A stretch of 64,000 nt of DNA from the NCBI RefSeq assembly GCF_035784015.1, contig NZ_JALKOW010000004.1; one strand, given 5' to 3'. The translations under genes and the position numbers were made by a program. Source of the DNA: Comamonas sp009360615 (lineage in GTDB: Bacteria > Pseudomonadota > Gammaproteobacteria > Burkholderiales > Burkholderiaceae_C). The notes below the pieces were generated by a model. That model worked only from the letters and a program-made list of their open reading frames with translations, ran no database searches and had not been told where the DNA came from. Shown here one piece after another: positions 32,388-41,485 of this stretch (position 1 is the stretch's first letter; each line of letters starts with the position of its first letter).

Positions 32388-34306
32388 GTTCGGGCTCCTG
32401 TCTTGTCCTTGGAGTACATGCCGTGCGCGCGCGACCACAGCCATTGCGCGTAGCCGGCAATGCCTTGCGGTGCCAGCAGCACCAGGATCAGCATGATCGT
32501 GCCCATCAACGCGCGCCAGTACTCGGTGTTGCGCGCCACGGTGTCGTGCAGCCAGGTAAAGGCGGCTGCGCCCACCAGGGGGCCGGCCAGTGTCTGCACG
32601 CCGCCCAGCAGCACCATGACCAGCGCATCCACCGACTTGGTGACCGACAGGGCGTCGGGTGCCACGCCTCCCTTGCCGAAGGCAAAAAGCGCTCCGGCCA
32701 GGCCGGCAAACAGCCCGGCGACCACAAAGCCCAGCCACTGGATGCGGCGCACGTCGATACCGATCGCATCGGCCCGCAGGGCCGAGTCGCGCGATGCGCG
32801 CAGCGCATAGCCCAGAGGAGAAAACAGAAGGCGGCGCAACAGATAGATGCCCAGCGCGCAGAGGCCCAGAACCAGCCAGTAGAACGCCGGGCCCTGCGAT
32901 GCCCATTCGGGGGGCCAGACGCCCGTCAGGCCGTTGCTGCCGCCCGTGAAGTCATCCCACTGAAAGACGATGGCCCAGCTGATCTGTGCAAACGCCAGCG
33001 TCAGCATGGTCAGGTAGACGCCCGACAGCCGCACGCAGAACCAGCCGTAGAGCAGGGCGCCCGCAGCGGCGACCAGGGGGCCGAGCAACAGCGCTGCTTC
33101 CATGGGCAGCTCCAGGGCTCGCACCAGCAGGGCCGCGCTGTAGGCACCCAGGCCGAAGTAGGCCGCATGGCCGAAGGAGTGCATGCCGCCGGGCCCGAGG
33201 ATGAAGTGCAGACTGCCGGCGAACAGCGCGGCCACAAAGATGTCGGCCAGCAGCACGGTGGCGTAGCTGCCGCCTTCGGTGCCGCTTGCCATCAGCGGCA
33301 GCAGCACCAGCAGGGTCAGCAGGCCCAGCCATGCGGCGGCCGCTCCACGGCCAGCAGGACGCAGCGGTTGCTCGGGCTCGCCTGCACTGCGCGCCAGTGT
33401 CTGGGGCCTGCCCAGCAGTCCCCAGGGCCGCCAGATGAGCACCACGGCCATGACCAGGAACTCCACCACCAGCGTGAGCTTGGAGAACGACAGCTCGAAG
33501 CCCCAGATCTCCTGCACGCCCAGCCAGATGCAGACGGCCTTGAGCTCCGCCACCAGCAACGCGGCCATGAAGGCGCCCGGTATGCTGCCCATGCCGCCGA
33601 CCACGACCACCACAAACGCGGCGCCGATGGTGAGCATGTCCATCTCCAGACTGGCGGGCTCGCGCGGCAGCTGCAGCGCGCCGCCCAGGCCTGCCAGCAG
33701 CGTGCCCAGCGCGAAGACGGCGGTGAACAGCCAGGCCTGGTTGACGCCCAGCGCGCCCACCATTTCGCGGTCCTGCGTGGCGGCGCGCACCAGGGTGCCA
33801 AAGCGGGTCCGGTTCAGCAGCAGCGTCAGGCCCAGGAGCACGCAGGGACCGACAGCCATCAGGAACAGATCGTAGGTGGGGAACTGGCGGCCCAGAATCT
33901 CCACCGAGCCCTCAAGCCCTGTGGCACGCGGGCCGAACAGCTCCTCGGGGCCCCACAGCCACAGCGCTGCATCCTTGATGACCAGTACCAGCGCGAACGT
34001 GGCCAGCAGCTGGAACAGCTCGGGTGCCTTGTAGACGCGGCGCAGAAGCAGTGCCTCGGTCAGCGCCCCGAGTGCGCCGCAGGCCAGCGGGGCCAGCAGC
34101 AGCGCGGGCCAGAATCCGATCAGGGGCGAGAGCCGGTCCACGCTGCTGTAGGCGGTGAAGGCGCCCAGCATATAGAACGAACCATGGGCGAAGTTGATGG
34201 TGCGGGTGACACCGAAGATCAGTGACAGACCGACGGAAACCAGAAACAGCGACGATGCGCTGGCCAGTCCGTTGAGCAACTGGGCCAGCAGGCCGGATGC
34301 ACTCAT
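32384..34306 (-). CDS. Fused LivH-LivM-type ABC permease
   Basis: Single 640-residue polypeptide containing both permeases of a branched-chain-type ABC transporter. Residues 1-295 are LivH-like: GLASASSLFLVSVGLSLIFGVTRTINFAHGSFYMLGAF near the start and GGMGSIPGAFMAALLVAELKA near residue 240. After a linker (residues about 310-335, RSAGEPEQPLRPAGRGAA) residues 340-640 are LivM-like: GPGGMHSFGHAAYFGLGAYSAALL near residue 395 and RASRDSALRADAIGIDVRRIQWLGFVVA near residue 525. About eighteen hydrophobic helices are expected. The frame is continuous, so this is a genuine gene fusion, not two genes. ATG 34306 follows AGGAG at nine bases. Cotranscribed with livG by overlap. Confidence 0.9.
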   Translation of the reverse strand: MSASGLLAQLLNGLASASSLFLVSVGLSLIFGVTRTINFAHGSFYMLGAFTAYSSVDRLSPLIGFWPALLLAPLACGALGALTEALLLRRVYKAPELFQLLATFALVLVIKDAALWLWGPEELFGPRATGLEGSVEILGRQFPTYDLFLMAVGPCVLLGLTLLLNRTRFGTLVRAATQDREMVGALGVNQAWLFTAVFALGTLLAGLGGALQLPREPASLEMDMLTIGAAFVVVVVGGMGSIPGAFMAALLVAELKAVCIWLGVQEIWGFELSFSKLTLVVEFLVMAVVLIWRPWGLLGRPQTLARSAGEPEQPLRPAGRGAAAAWLGLLTLLVLLPLMASGTEGGSYATVLLADIFVAALFAGSLHFILGPGGMHSFGHAAYFGLGAYSAALLVRALELPMEAALLLGPLVAAAGALLYGWFCVRLSGVYLTMLTLAFAQISWAIVFQWDDFTGGSNGLTGVWPPEWASQGPAFYWLVLGLCALGIYLLRRLLFSPLGYALRASRDSALRADAIGIDVRRIQWLGFVVAGLFAGLAGALFAFGKGGVAPDALSVTKSVDALVMVLLGGVQTLAGPLVGAAAFTWLHDTVARNTEYWRALMGTIMLILVLLAPQGIAGYAQWLWSRAHGMYSKDKTGART

Positions 34307-34348
34307 GCTGCGTAGCTCCTGAAGCTCGACATAGTGTTTTCGGAGATG

Positions 34349-34377
34349 AAAAAGCCACCTGCTGCAGTGCAGGTGGC
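34349..34377 (-). terminator. Hairpin between receptor gene and fused permease gene
   Basis: On the minus strand a stem GCCACCTGC / GCAGGTGGC (34354-34377) is followed by a run of five Us. It lies 23 nt after the receptor stop and upstream of the permease start. Such partial terminators in ABC operons commonly give more receptor than transporter. Confidence 0.72.
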
Positions 34378-34400
34378 CGGGCATTTTCGCCGAAGCGAAA

Positions 34401-35603
34401 TCAGTTCGCCATCGCGGGACGCAGCTTCTTCACTTCTTCGTCCGTGGGCTGGTAGTTCTTGCCGTCCGCATAGCGATAGTGGACCAGTACGCCACGCCCC
34501 AGTTTCTCGTCATACGCGGTCTTGCCGATATAGGCCCCCATGGTGGACTGGTTGTCCTGCGCGCGGTAGGTGATGGGGCCGAAGGGCGTGGCGACCTCCA
34601 GGCCCTTGAAGGCCGCGATCAGCTTCTCGGTGTCGGGGTCGCCCTTGGTCTTGCGCAGGCCCGCAGCAATCGACTGGATGGCGTTGTAGCCCACGATGGT
34701 GCCCAGGCGCGGGTAGTCCTTGAACCTGGCCTGATAGGCCTTGAGGAAGGCGGTGTGCTCGGGGGTGTTGATGGAATACCAGGGGTAACCGGTCACGGTC
34801 CAGCCGATAGGTGCTTCCTTCTTGAGCGGGTCCAGGTATTCGGGCTCGGCCGTCAGCAGGCCCACGACTTCGCGGCCCTTGAACAGGCCGCGTGTATTGC
34901 CCTCGCGCACGAACTTGCCGAGGTCGGTGGCGAACAGCACGTTGAAGATGGCGTCGGGCTTGGCATCAGCCAGCGCCTGCACGACCGAGCCGGCGTCGAT
35001 CTTTCCCAGGGCCGGGGCTTGCTCGGTCACAAACTCGATGCCGGGCTGCCTGGCCTTCATCAGTGTCTTGAAGGTGGCGACCGCGGATTGGCCGTACTCG
35101 TAGTTGGGGTAGACAATGGCCCAGCGTTGCTTGTTGAGCTTGAGCGCTTCCTCCACCAGCATCGCGGTCTGCATGTAGGTGGAGCCGCGCAGACGATAGG
35201 TGTAGTGATTGCCGTCGGCCCAGACGATCTTGTCGGTCAGCGGCTCGGACGCGAGGAAGAAGCGCTTCTTCTGCTTGGCATAGTCGGTCAGCGCCAGGCC
35301 CACATGCGAGAGAAAGCTGCCCGTGAGCACATCGATTTTTTCACGTGTGTAGAGCTCTTCCGCAGCACGCACGGCATCGCCCGGTGTGGCGTTGTCGTCG
35401 CGCACGATCAGCTGCAGCTTCTTGCCGGCAATGCCGCCTGCGGCATTGACCTGCTCCACCGCCAGTTCCATGCCATTTTTGTAGGGTTCCAGAAACGCGG
35501 GCTGCGCCTTGTAGCTGTTGATTTCGCCAATCTTGATCACGCCCTGTGCCCATGCGGGCAGGGCGGCCAGTGTCAGCAGGGGCAGGGACCAGCGCAGCAG
35601 CAT
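34401..35603 (-). CDS. ABC transporter periplasmic substrate-binding protein (Liv type)
   Basis: Receptor of 400 residues for the adjacent transporter. The signal peptide is LLRWSLPLLTLAALPAWAQ. The mature start VIKIGEINSYKAQPAFLEPYKNGMELAVEQVNAAGG is typical of Peripla_BP_6 receptors. Later segments are VLTGSFLSHVGLALTDYAKQ and VGLLTAEPEYLDPLKKEAPIG. GGAG is seven bases before ATG 35603; the ATG at 35609 is too close to it. It is the first gene of the operon with the fused permease, livG and livF. The ligand is unknown: branched-chain amino acids, amides, urea and aromatic acids are all used by relatives. Confidence 0.9.
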   Translation of the reverse strand: MLLRWSLPLLTLAALPAWAQGVIKIGEINSYKAQPAFLEPYKNGMELAVEQVNAAGGIAGKKLQLIVRDDNATPGDAVRAAEELYTREKIDVLTGSFLSHVGLALTDYAKQKKRFFLASEPLTDKIVWADGNHYTYRLRGSTYMQTAMLVEEALKLNKQRWAIVYPNYEYGQSAVATFKTLMKARQPGIEFVTEQAPALGKIDAGSVVQALADAKPDAIFNVLFATDLGKFVREGNTRGLFKGREVVGLLTAEPEYLDPLKKEAPIGWTVTGYPWYSINTPEHTAFLKAYQARFKDYPRLGTIVGYNAIQSIAAGLRKTKGDPDTEKLIAAFKGLEVATPFGPITYRAQDNQSTMGAYIGKTAYDEKLGRGVLVHYRYADGKNYQPTDEEVKKLRPAMAN

Positions 35604-35665
35604 TGCCATTCTCCTCGGTGCTGGGTGGGCGATCATGGTCAGGACACCGGCTCGCCGTCACCACT

Positions 35666-35684
35666 AATGCTCAAGTTGAGCATT
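35666..35684. promoter_or_regulatory. 19-bp perfect palindrome over the liv-type operon start site
   Basis: AATGCTCAA-G-TTGAGCATT is a perfect inverted repeat with a 1-nt centre. It begins directly downstream of the predicted -10 element and covers the expected transcription start, so a repressor bound here would block initiation. No obvious cognate regulator gene lies next to it. Confidence 0.65.
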
Positions 35685-35713
35685 TATATAGACAAATAAA
35701 GCGCTTGTTCCAA
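35685..35713 (-). promoter_or_regulatory. Sigma-70 promoter of the receptor-permease-livGF operon
   Basis: Minus strand -35 TTGGAA (35708-35713), 17-nt spacer, -10 TATATA (35685-35690). Transcription would begin near 35678, leaving a leader of about 75 nt before ATG 35603. Confidence 0.6.
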
Positions 35714-36000
35714 GCGCATGGTGGCAGATCGTAGAGCAGCGTTTTCCCTGAGTCAAGAAGGGTGGGACAGTTTTTTGTCGAACCGACGGTGCGGGATCGC
35801 TTCATTCTGCTTATCACTATTCGATCTCAAGACATTGATGGGTGATGCACACGTTTCCGTGCAATTGCCGGACAATATAGGTCTTGTCCCGCTTGGCAAC
35901 CGGCAGCCAACGCGCTAGCAGCCCTGACCTGCAGTGCTCCGCCACCGCCCAGCATTTGCCGCGCAGGTTTTCTGCTTAGAATTTTTATCTCAGACGAATC

Positions 36001-36774
36001 ATGAGTGCTTTTCTTGAAGAACGCGTGCTGTCCGTCCACCACTGGACCGACCGTCTTTTCTCCTTTACCACCACCCGCGACACATCGCTGCGCTTTTCCA
36101 ACGGCCACTTCACCATGATCGGCCTCAAGGTGGATGGCAAGAACCTGCTGCGCGCCTACTCCATCGCCAGCCCCAACTATGAGGAGCATCTGGAGTTCCT
36201 GTCCATCAAGGTGCCCGAGGGCCCCCTGACTTCCAAGCTGCAGAACATCCAGGTGGGGGATACCATCATCGTGGGCAAGAAGCCCACGGGCACGCTGCTG
36301 ATCGACTATCTGCTGCCCGGCAAGAATCTGTATCTGATCGGCACGGGCACGGGCTTGGCTCCCTGGCTGGCCGTTGCGCGCGACCCCGAGACCTATGAGC
36401 GCTTCGACAATGTGGTCGTCGTGCATGGCGTGCGTCAGGTGCAGGAGCTGGCCTATCAGGAGCTGTTCGAGAAGGAATTGCCCGAGCATGAATTCCTCGG
36501 CGATATCGTCAAGGGCAAGCTGCATTACTATCCCACCGTGACACGCGAGCCCTTCCGCAACCAGGGCCGTATCTCGGCCCAGATCAACAACGGCACCTTC
36601 CCGCAGAATCTGGGTCTGCCCGATCTGAACCCCGAGACCGATCGCGTCATGCTGTGCGGCAGCCCCGCCATGCTGTCCGAACTCAAGGAACTGCTTGAAA
36701 AGCGCGGCTTCAAGGAAGGCAACACCACCACGCCCGGCGACTTCGTCATCGAGCGAGCCTTCGTGGAAAAGTAA
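36001..36774 (+). CDS. fpr: Ferredoxin--NADP+ reductase Fpr
   Basis: FAD enzyme of 257 residues that exchanges electrons between NADPH and ferredoxin or flavodoxin. The FAD-binding motif is RAYSIAS near residue 55, the NADPH-binding region GTGTGLAPWLAVARDP near residue 114, and the C-terminus ends with ERAFVEK. The C-terminal shape matches the bacterial subclass II enzymes that cope with oxidative stress. It is monocistronic: the upstream liv operon is divergent and a hairpin terminator follows. ATG 36001 is the only reasonable start. Confidence 0.95.
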   Translation: MSAFLEERVLSVHHWTDRLFSFTTTRDTSLRFSNGHFTMIGLKVDGKNLLRAYSIASPNYEEHLEFLSIKVPEGPLTSKLQNIQVGDTIIVGKKPTGTLLIDYLLPGKNLYLIGTGTGLAPWLAVARDPETYERFDNVVVVHGVRQVQELAYQELFEKELPEHEFLGDIVKGKLHYYPTVTREPFRNQGRISAQINNGTFPQNLGLPDLNPETDRVMLCGSPAMLSELKELLEKRGFKEGNTTTPGDFVIERAFVEK

Positions 36775-36791
36775 TTCCGTCTTGATCCCGG

Positions 36792-36817
36792 AAAAGGCCT
36801 GCAACCGCAGGCCTTTT
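36792..36817. terminator. Bidirectional terminator between fpr and yihY/brkB-like gene
   Basis: AAAAGGCCTGC-AACC-GCAGGCCTTTT is a perfect hairpin with A and T runs on both sides, and a second T run shortly after. It lies between two convergent genes and can serve both. Confidence 0.85.
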
Positions 36818-36880
36818 GCATTTTTGCGTCACGCAGCAGACAGCGCCAAGCTCCTGTCACCCCTGGGTGCTGTGCTCGGC

Positions 36881-37861
36881 CTAGATGTTCTCCCCTGCGT
36901 TTTCGGGCAGGCGCTGCAGATCCATGGTCCTGGCGCCGGATGGCTTGCGCGCGGCAAACGGCATGCCTAGCTGGACCTGGGACTTGCTGCAGGCCTTGGC
37001 CGTGGCGGCCGAGAACAGCAGGATGGCCGAGGTGAAATAAAACCACATCAGCACCACCACCAGCGAGCCTGCCGCCCCATAGGCCGAGACCACGGCGGCA
37101 GTGGACAGATACCAGGCCAGGGCCTGCTTGCCGATGGTGAACAGGGCGGCTCCCGTCAGCGAACCCAGCAGCAGGTATCTGGTGGCGGGCTTGCTGCCGC
37201 TCCCCATGCGCATCAGGCCCCAGAACAGCAGCACCGCTATACCGAAGGACAGGCTTTCGTTGATCAACCCCATCAGCGGACCCAGCGGTACAAGCTGCAG
37301 TTCGTCGTTGGCCCATTTGGTGATCATCTGGATGGCGGTTGAAAGCACCATGGACACCAGCAGCAGAAAGCCCAGGCCCACGACATAGCTCAGCCCCCAC
37401 AGTCGCGAGATGGCCATGCTCCACCAAGGTCTGTCCTGCTGGGGGGGCGATTCCTCGCCCATGGACCAGAGCTTGTCCAGCGAAGCCTGCAGCTCCACAA
37501 ACACGCCGGTGGCGCCCGAGAGCATCATCACCAGACCGAGCACGGAAGCGAGCGAGCCCTGATGGGCGTTCTGGGCGCTGGCCAGCGCGCTTCTGACGAC
37601 CTGTGCAGCGCGCTCCCCGACCACGCCCTGTATCTGGCTGATCAGGGTGTTCTCCACGTAGCCGCGATCGAGCCACCAGCCCAGCAGACCCACCACGGCC
37701 AGCAACAGGGGGGCCAGGCTCAGCATGCCGTAGAAGGACATGGCCGCACTCATGCGCAGACCGTCGGCCCGCAGCCATAGCTGCACGGAGTCGATCAGCG
37801 GCTGCAAGGGCTGGGCGAGGCGTTGCAGCTTGTGCTGCCAGCCGGAGGTATCTATAGCCAT
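36881..37861 (-). CDS. YihY/virulence factor BrkB family membrane protein
   Basis: Inner-membrane protein of 326 residues with about six helices. The family block RMSAAMSFYGMLSLAPLLLAVVGLLGWWLD lies near residue 36. Further conserved parts are GSLASVLGLVMMLSGATGVFVELQASLDKLW near residue 101 and YLSTAAVVSAYGAAGSLVVVLMWFYFTSAILLFSA near residue 250. Called a ribonuclease BN homologue in old annotations, but it is not an RNase; some members are proposed lipid or ion transporters. No operon partner is evident. Function is unproven. Confidence 0.88.
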   Translation of the reverse strand: MAIDTSGWQHKLQRLAQPLQPLIDSVQLWLRADGLRMSAAMSFYGMLSLAPLLLAVVGLLGWWLDRGYVENTLISQIQGVVGERAAQVVRSALASAQNAHQGSLASVLGLVMMLSGATGVFVELQASLDKLWSMGEESPPQQDRPWWSMAISRLWGLSYVVGLGFLLLVSMVLSTAIQMITKWANDELQLVPLGPLMGLINESLSFGIAVLLFWGLMRMGSGSKPATRYLLLGSLTGAALFTIGKQALAWYLSTAAVVSAYGAAGSLVVVLMWFYFTSAILLFSAATAKACSKSQVQLGMPFAARKPSGARTMDLQRLPENAGENI

Positions 37862-38224
37862 GGATGAAATTCTGGCGGCTGAAACTTCGAAGGTTTGTCA
37901 GCCTATGTCTGCTGGCAATGAGGACCGGCAGTTATTTTGCAACCCCCGAGCGGACTCCGCGTACTTTGCCACAGTCACGGTTTTCTGCGGCTTCTGGTTT
38001 TGATGCCTGTTCCGCTGCGTCCTGGATGCTCACTTTTTGAAGAAGGACTCCATTTCTTTGCTTGCTTTCAGGAAAGTGCATCGGGGTTTTCTCTAGTCAA
38101 CTACGCTTGTCGGCGCTCCGGGTGTCGTAGTTCAATCCGGGTCTGCATCAATCAAAATGCAACTCTAAAAACACAAAAAAATGCCATTCCTCTCCCCGGA
38201 GGCTGGCAGGGCGAGACATATTTC
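37862..38224. other. 363-bp intergenic region before the CoA-transferase gene
   Basis: Lower GC than its surroundings, with an A-rich stretch (38155-38182). No convincing gene, palindrome or RNA fold was seen. It must hold the promoters of both flanking divergent genes, but no strong -35/-10 pair stands out. Confidence 0.5.
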
Positions 38225-39763
38225 ATGCAGAACTCTTTCACCAACGCTTCTCCTGCGGATCGCGTGCTGTGCCCTGTCTTGCGCGAACGCATCATGACGG
38301 CGGACCAGGCCGCCGGCCTGATTCAATCCGGCATGACACTGGGCATGAGCGGCTTCACCCCGGCCGGCGCGCCCAAGGCCGTGCCCCAGGCATTGGCGCG
38401 CCGCATCGAAGCCCAGAACGCCAATGGCGGCAATTTCCGCATCAGTCTGTGGACGGGGGCGTCAACCTCGGCCGAGCTGGACGGGGCCCTGGCCAGGGTG
38501 CATGGCATCGAGCGCCGCCTGCCCTACCAGAGCGATCCCACGGTGCGCAAGGAGATCAACGAGGGGCGCATGCAGTATGTGGACATCCACCTCTCGCATG
38601 TGGCGCAGCATGTATGGTTCGGCTTCCTCGGTCATCTTGACGTGGCGGTGATCGAGGTGGCGGGCATTTTGCCCGATGGCCGCCTGATTCCATCGACCTC
38701 GGTGGGCAACAACAAGACCTGGCTGGAGCAAGCCGACAAAGTCATTCTCGAAGTCAACAGCGCCCAGCCCGCCGAGCTCGAAGGCATGCACGATATCTAC
38801 TACGGCGCAGCCGTGCCGCCCAGGCGCAAGCCCATCCCCATGGAGCACCCGTTCGACCGGATTGGCGAGCCCTATCTGCATTGCGACCCGAGCAAGGTGA
38901 TTGCCGTGGTACCCACGGCCCAGCGCGACAGGCTGGCCCCATTCACGGCGCCCGATGAGGGCTCCATGCGCATTGCCGAGCACATCATCGACTTTCTGCA
39001 GCACGAGGTGAAAGTGGGCCGCCTGCCGCCCGATCTGCTGCCGCTGCAGTCGGGCGTTGGCAATATCGCCAACGCCGTGCTGGCGGGGCTGAACAACGGC
39101 CCGTTCGACCATCTGAACGCCTATACCGAGGTGCTGCAGGACGGCATGCTGGACATGCTGGAGTCGGGCAAGCTCGATACCGCATCGACCACCTCGCTGG
39201 CGCTGAGCCCTGCGGCCATGGAGCGCTTTCTGGCCCGTATCGACTACTACCGCCAGCGCATCATGCTGCGGCCGCAGGAGATCTCGAACCACCCGGAGCT
39301 GATCCGCCGCATGGGTTTGATTTCGATGAACGCGCTGATCGAGGCCGATATGTACGGCAACGTCAACAGCACGCACATCATGGGCTCGTCCATCATGAAC
39401 GGTATTGGCGGCAGCGGCGACTTTGCGCGCAACGCCTATCTGTCGATCTTCATGACACCTTCCACGGCCAAGGACGGCAAGATCAGCTGCATCGTGCCCA
39501 TGGTCTCCCATGTCGATCACACCGAGCACGACGTGCAGGTCATCGTGACCGAGCAGGGTCTGGCCGATCTGCGCGGCCTGGCACCGGTGCAGCGCGCACG
39601 TCTGATCATCGAGAAATGCGTGCACCCCGACTACAAGGTGGCGATGAGCGAGTATCTGGAGCGCGCGCTGCGCGATGCACCGGGCAAGCACACGCCGCAT
39701 CTGCTGGATGAAGCCTATGCCTGGCACCAGCGCTATCTGAAGACGGGCTCCATGCGGACCTGA
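38225..39763 (+). CDS. Acetyl-CoA hydrolase/transferase family CoA-transferase (succinyl-CoA:acetate type)
   Basis: Class I CoA-transferase of 512 residues resembling Cat1/AarC and Ach1. Landmarks are GMTLGMSGFTPAGAPKAVPQALARR near residue 37, PSTSVGNNKTWLEQADKVILEVN near residue 157, and ISMNALIEADMYGNVNSTHIMGSSIMNGIGGSGDFARNAYLS near residue 365. Likely reaction: reversible CoA transfer between succinyl-CoA and acetate or propionate, or acetyl-CoA hydrolysis. The ATG at 38225 begins family sequence; a much longer frame upstream is not family-like. It is probably monocistronic, followed by a hairpin. Confidence 0.91.
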   Translation: MQNSFTNASPADRVLCPVLRERIMTADQAAGLIQSGMTLGMSGFTPAGAPKAVPQALARRIEAQNANGGNFRISLWTGASTSAELDGALARVHGIERRLPYQSDPTVRKEINEGRMQYVDIHLSHVAQHVWFGFLGHLDVAVIEVAGILPDGRLIPSTSVGNNKTWLEQADKVILEVNSAQPAELEGMHDIYYGAAVPPRRKPIPMEHPFDRIGEPYLHCDPSKVIAVVPTAQRDRLAPFTAPDEGSMRIAEHIIDFLQHEVKVGRLPPDLLPLQSGVGNIANAVLAGLNNGPFDHLNAYTEVLQDGMLDMLESGKLDTASTTSLALSPAAMERFLARIDYYRQRIMLRPQEISNHPELIRRMGLISMNALIEADMYGNVNSTHIMGSSIMNGIGGSGDFARNAYLSIFMTPSTAKDGKISCIVPMVSHVDHTEHDVQVIVTEQGLADLRGLAPVQRARLIIEKCVHPDYKVAMSEYLERALRDAPGKHTPHLLDEAYAWHQRYLKTGSMRT

Positions 39764-39783
39764 GGGGCCATGCGCAAACCAGA

Positions 39784-39803
39784 AACGCTGCCATGGCAGC
39801 GTT
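39784..39803. terminator. Perfect 20-bp palindrome after the CoA-transferase gene
   Basis: AACGCTGCCATGGCAGCGTT lies 21 nt after the stop, between convergent genes. No strong T-run follows, so it may terminate weakly or act as an mRNA 3'-end hairpin. Confidence 0.5.
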
Positions 39804-39890
39804 CCTGGTGATTCTGTTTGAGCCCGAATGGTGGCTTCGCAAAGCGCTCTGGATTCGAGAGCGCTTTCGAGGTGCGGGTACCGTACGGAT

Positions 39891-41456
39891 TCAGGTCACC
39901 GGAGCCGGGTTGAACAGCACCAGCGAGTTATGCAGCTGCCAATGCTCGGCCCAGGTCTTTTTGCGGCCGCTGGCCACCTCCAGCATCAGCCTGAACATTT
40001 CCCAGCCTATGTCTTCGATCGTGGCCTCGCCGTCGGCAATGCGTCCGGCGTTGATATCCATCAGATCGTGCCAGCGTCGCGCCAGGTCGCTGCGCGTGGC
40101 CACCTTGATCACCGGAACCTGTGCCAGACCATAAGGCGTGCCGCGGCCCGTGGTGAAGACATGCAGGTTCATTCCCGCTGCCAGCTGCAGCGTGCCGCAG
40201 ATGAAGTCGCTGGCCGGCGTGGCCGCATAGATCAGTCCGCTGCTGATGCCGCGGTCGGCCAGCCGCTGGCCCGGCGACAGCACGCCGGTGATGGGGGCCG
40301 TGCCGCTCTTGACGATGGAGCCCATGGCCTTCTCGACGATGTTCGACAATCCGCCCTTTTTATTGCCCGGTGTGGTGTTGGCGCTGCGGTCCACACGGCC
40401 CTTGTCCAGATAGCCATCGTACCAGGCCATTTCCTCGATCATGGCTTCGGCCACTTCGGGGCTTGCGGCGCGTGAGGTGAGCTGGTCGATGCCGTCGCGC
40501 ACCTCGGTCACCTCGCTGAACATCACGGTGGCGCCCGCGCGCACCAGCAGGTCGGTGCAAAAGCCCACGGCCGGGTTGGCCGTGACGCCGCTGAAGGCGT
40601 CGCTGCCCCCGCATTGCACGCCCACCACCAGGGCGCTGGCGGGCACGGTTTCGCGGCGGCGGGCGTCGAGGCGGCGCAGATGCTGCTCGGCCTGGCGCAG
40701 GATGGAGTCGATCATGGACATAAAACCCACATGGGCCTCGTCCTGCAGGCAGACCACATCGAGTGCCGGTTCGCGTTCGTCGACGATGGGAAAGCTGCCC
40801 GGCGGCAGCAGGCGCTCGGGCTGCAGCTTCTCGCACCCCAGGCTGACCACCATGACCTCGCCGCCGAAGTTCGGGTTGCGGCTGATATTGCGCAGCGTGC
40901 GCTGCGGGATCTCGGCTCCCACGGCATCGATGGCCACGCCGCAGCCATAGCTGTGCTCCAGGCCCACCACGTCGTCAACATGGGGGTATCGGGGCAGCAG
41001 TTCGGACTTGATGCGCCGCACGGCAAAGTCGAGCACCCCGGCCACGCATTGCACCGTGGTGGTGATGGCCAGGATGTTGCGCGTGCCCACCGTACCGTCC
41101 GCATTGCGGTATCCCTCGAAGGTATAGCCTTCAAGCGGCTCCAGCACGGGCGGCTTGACGGTGGCGATGGGCAGGCCTTCCAGCGAGCGTGCCTCGGGCA
41201 TCTGCAGCAAGCGCTCGTGCACCCAGCTGCCGGCAGCAATGGGCTTGAGCGCATAGCCGATGATCACGTTGTAGCGGCGCACCGCACCGCCTTCGGGAAT
41301 GTCCACCAGCGCCACCTTGTGCGCCTGCGGCACCTTGTCGAGCAGCGTGAGGCCGGACGGCAGCACGGTGCCCGCAGGCAGCCCGCCGTCGTTAGCAACA
41401 ATGGCCACGTTGTCGGCCGCATGCATGGTGATGGAAAGTGGGGCGGGGGTACTCAT
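39891..41456 (-). CDS. garD: Galactarate dehydratase GarD (UxaA family)
   Basis: Iron-dependent dehydratase converting galactarate (mucate) to 5-dehydro-4-deoxyglucarate. The 521 residues match the family length. Conserved parts are GYALKPIAAGSWV near residue 66, EGYTFEGYRNADGTVGTRNIL near residue 108, GLEHSYGCGVA near residue 164, VGVQCGGSDAFSGVTANPAVG near residue 284, and the C-terminus LVLFNPAPVT. It closes a minus-strand operon with a Bug receptor and an enolase-superfamily dehydratase. Its product is the substrate of KdgD encoded on the opposite strand at 46250. Confidence 0.95.
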   Translation of the reverse strand: MSTPAPLSITMHAADNVAIVANDGGLPAGTVLPSGLTLLDKVPQAHKVALVDIPEGGAVRRYNVIIGYALKPIAAGSWVHERLLQMPEARSLEGLPIATVKPPVLEPLEGYTFEGYRNADGTVGTRNILAITTTVQCVAGVLDFAVRRIKSELLPRYPHVDDVVGLEHSYGCGVAIDAVGAEIPQRTLRNISRNPNFGGEVMVVSLGCEKLQPERLLPPGSFPIVDEREPALDVVCLQDEAHVGFMSMIDSILRQAEQHLRRLDARRRETVPASALVVGVQCGGSDAFSGVTANPAVGFCTDLLVRAGATVMFSEVTEVRDGIDQLTSRAASPEVAEAMIEEMAWYDGYLDKGRVDRSANTTPGNKKGGLSNIVEKAMGSIVKSGTAPITGVLSPGQRLADRGISSGLIYAATPASDFICGTLQLAAGMNLHVFTTGRGTPYGLAQVPVIKVATRSDLARRWHDLMDINAGRIADGEATIEDIGWEMFRLMLEVASGRKKTWAEHWQLHNSLVLFNPAPVT

Positions 41457-41485
41457 GGCAATGTCTCAATTTTCTATTTCGCTGC

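Noticed and set aside
32423..34225. A 600-residue plus-strand frame opposite the fused permease gene
   Set aside because: Low-complexity His/Gln/Arg composition mirrors the hydrophobic codons of the permease; no ribosome site; a shadow frame.
37937..38224. 96-residue N-terminal extension of the acetyl-CoA hydrolase/transferase gene
   Set aside because: Cys- and Ser-rich, not like the family, and crosses the AT-richer promoter region; ATG 38225 fits.
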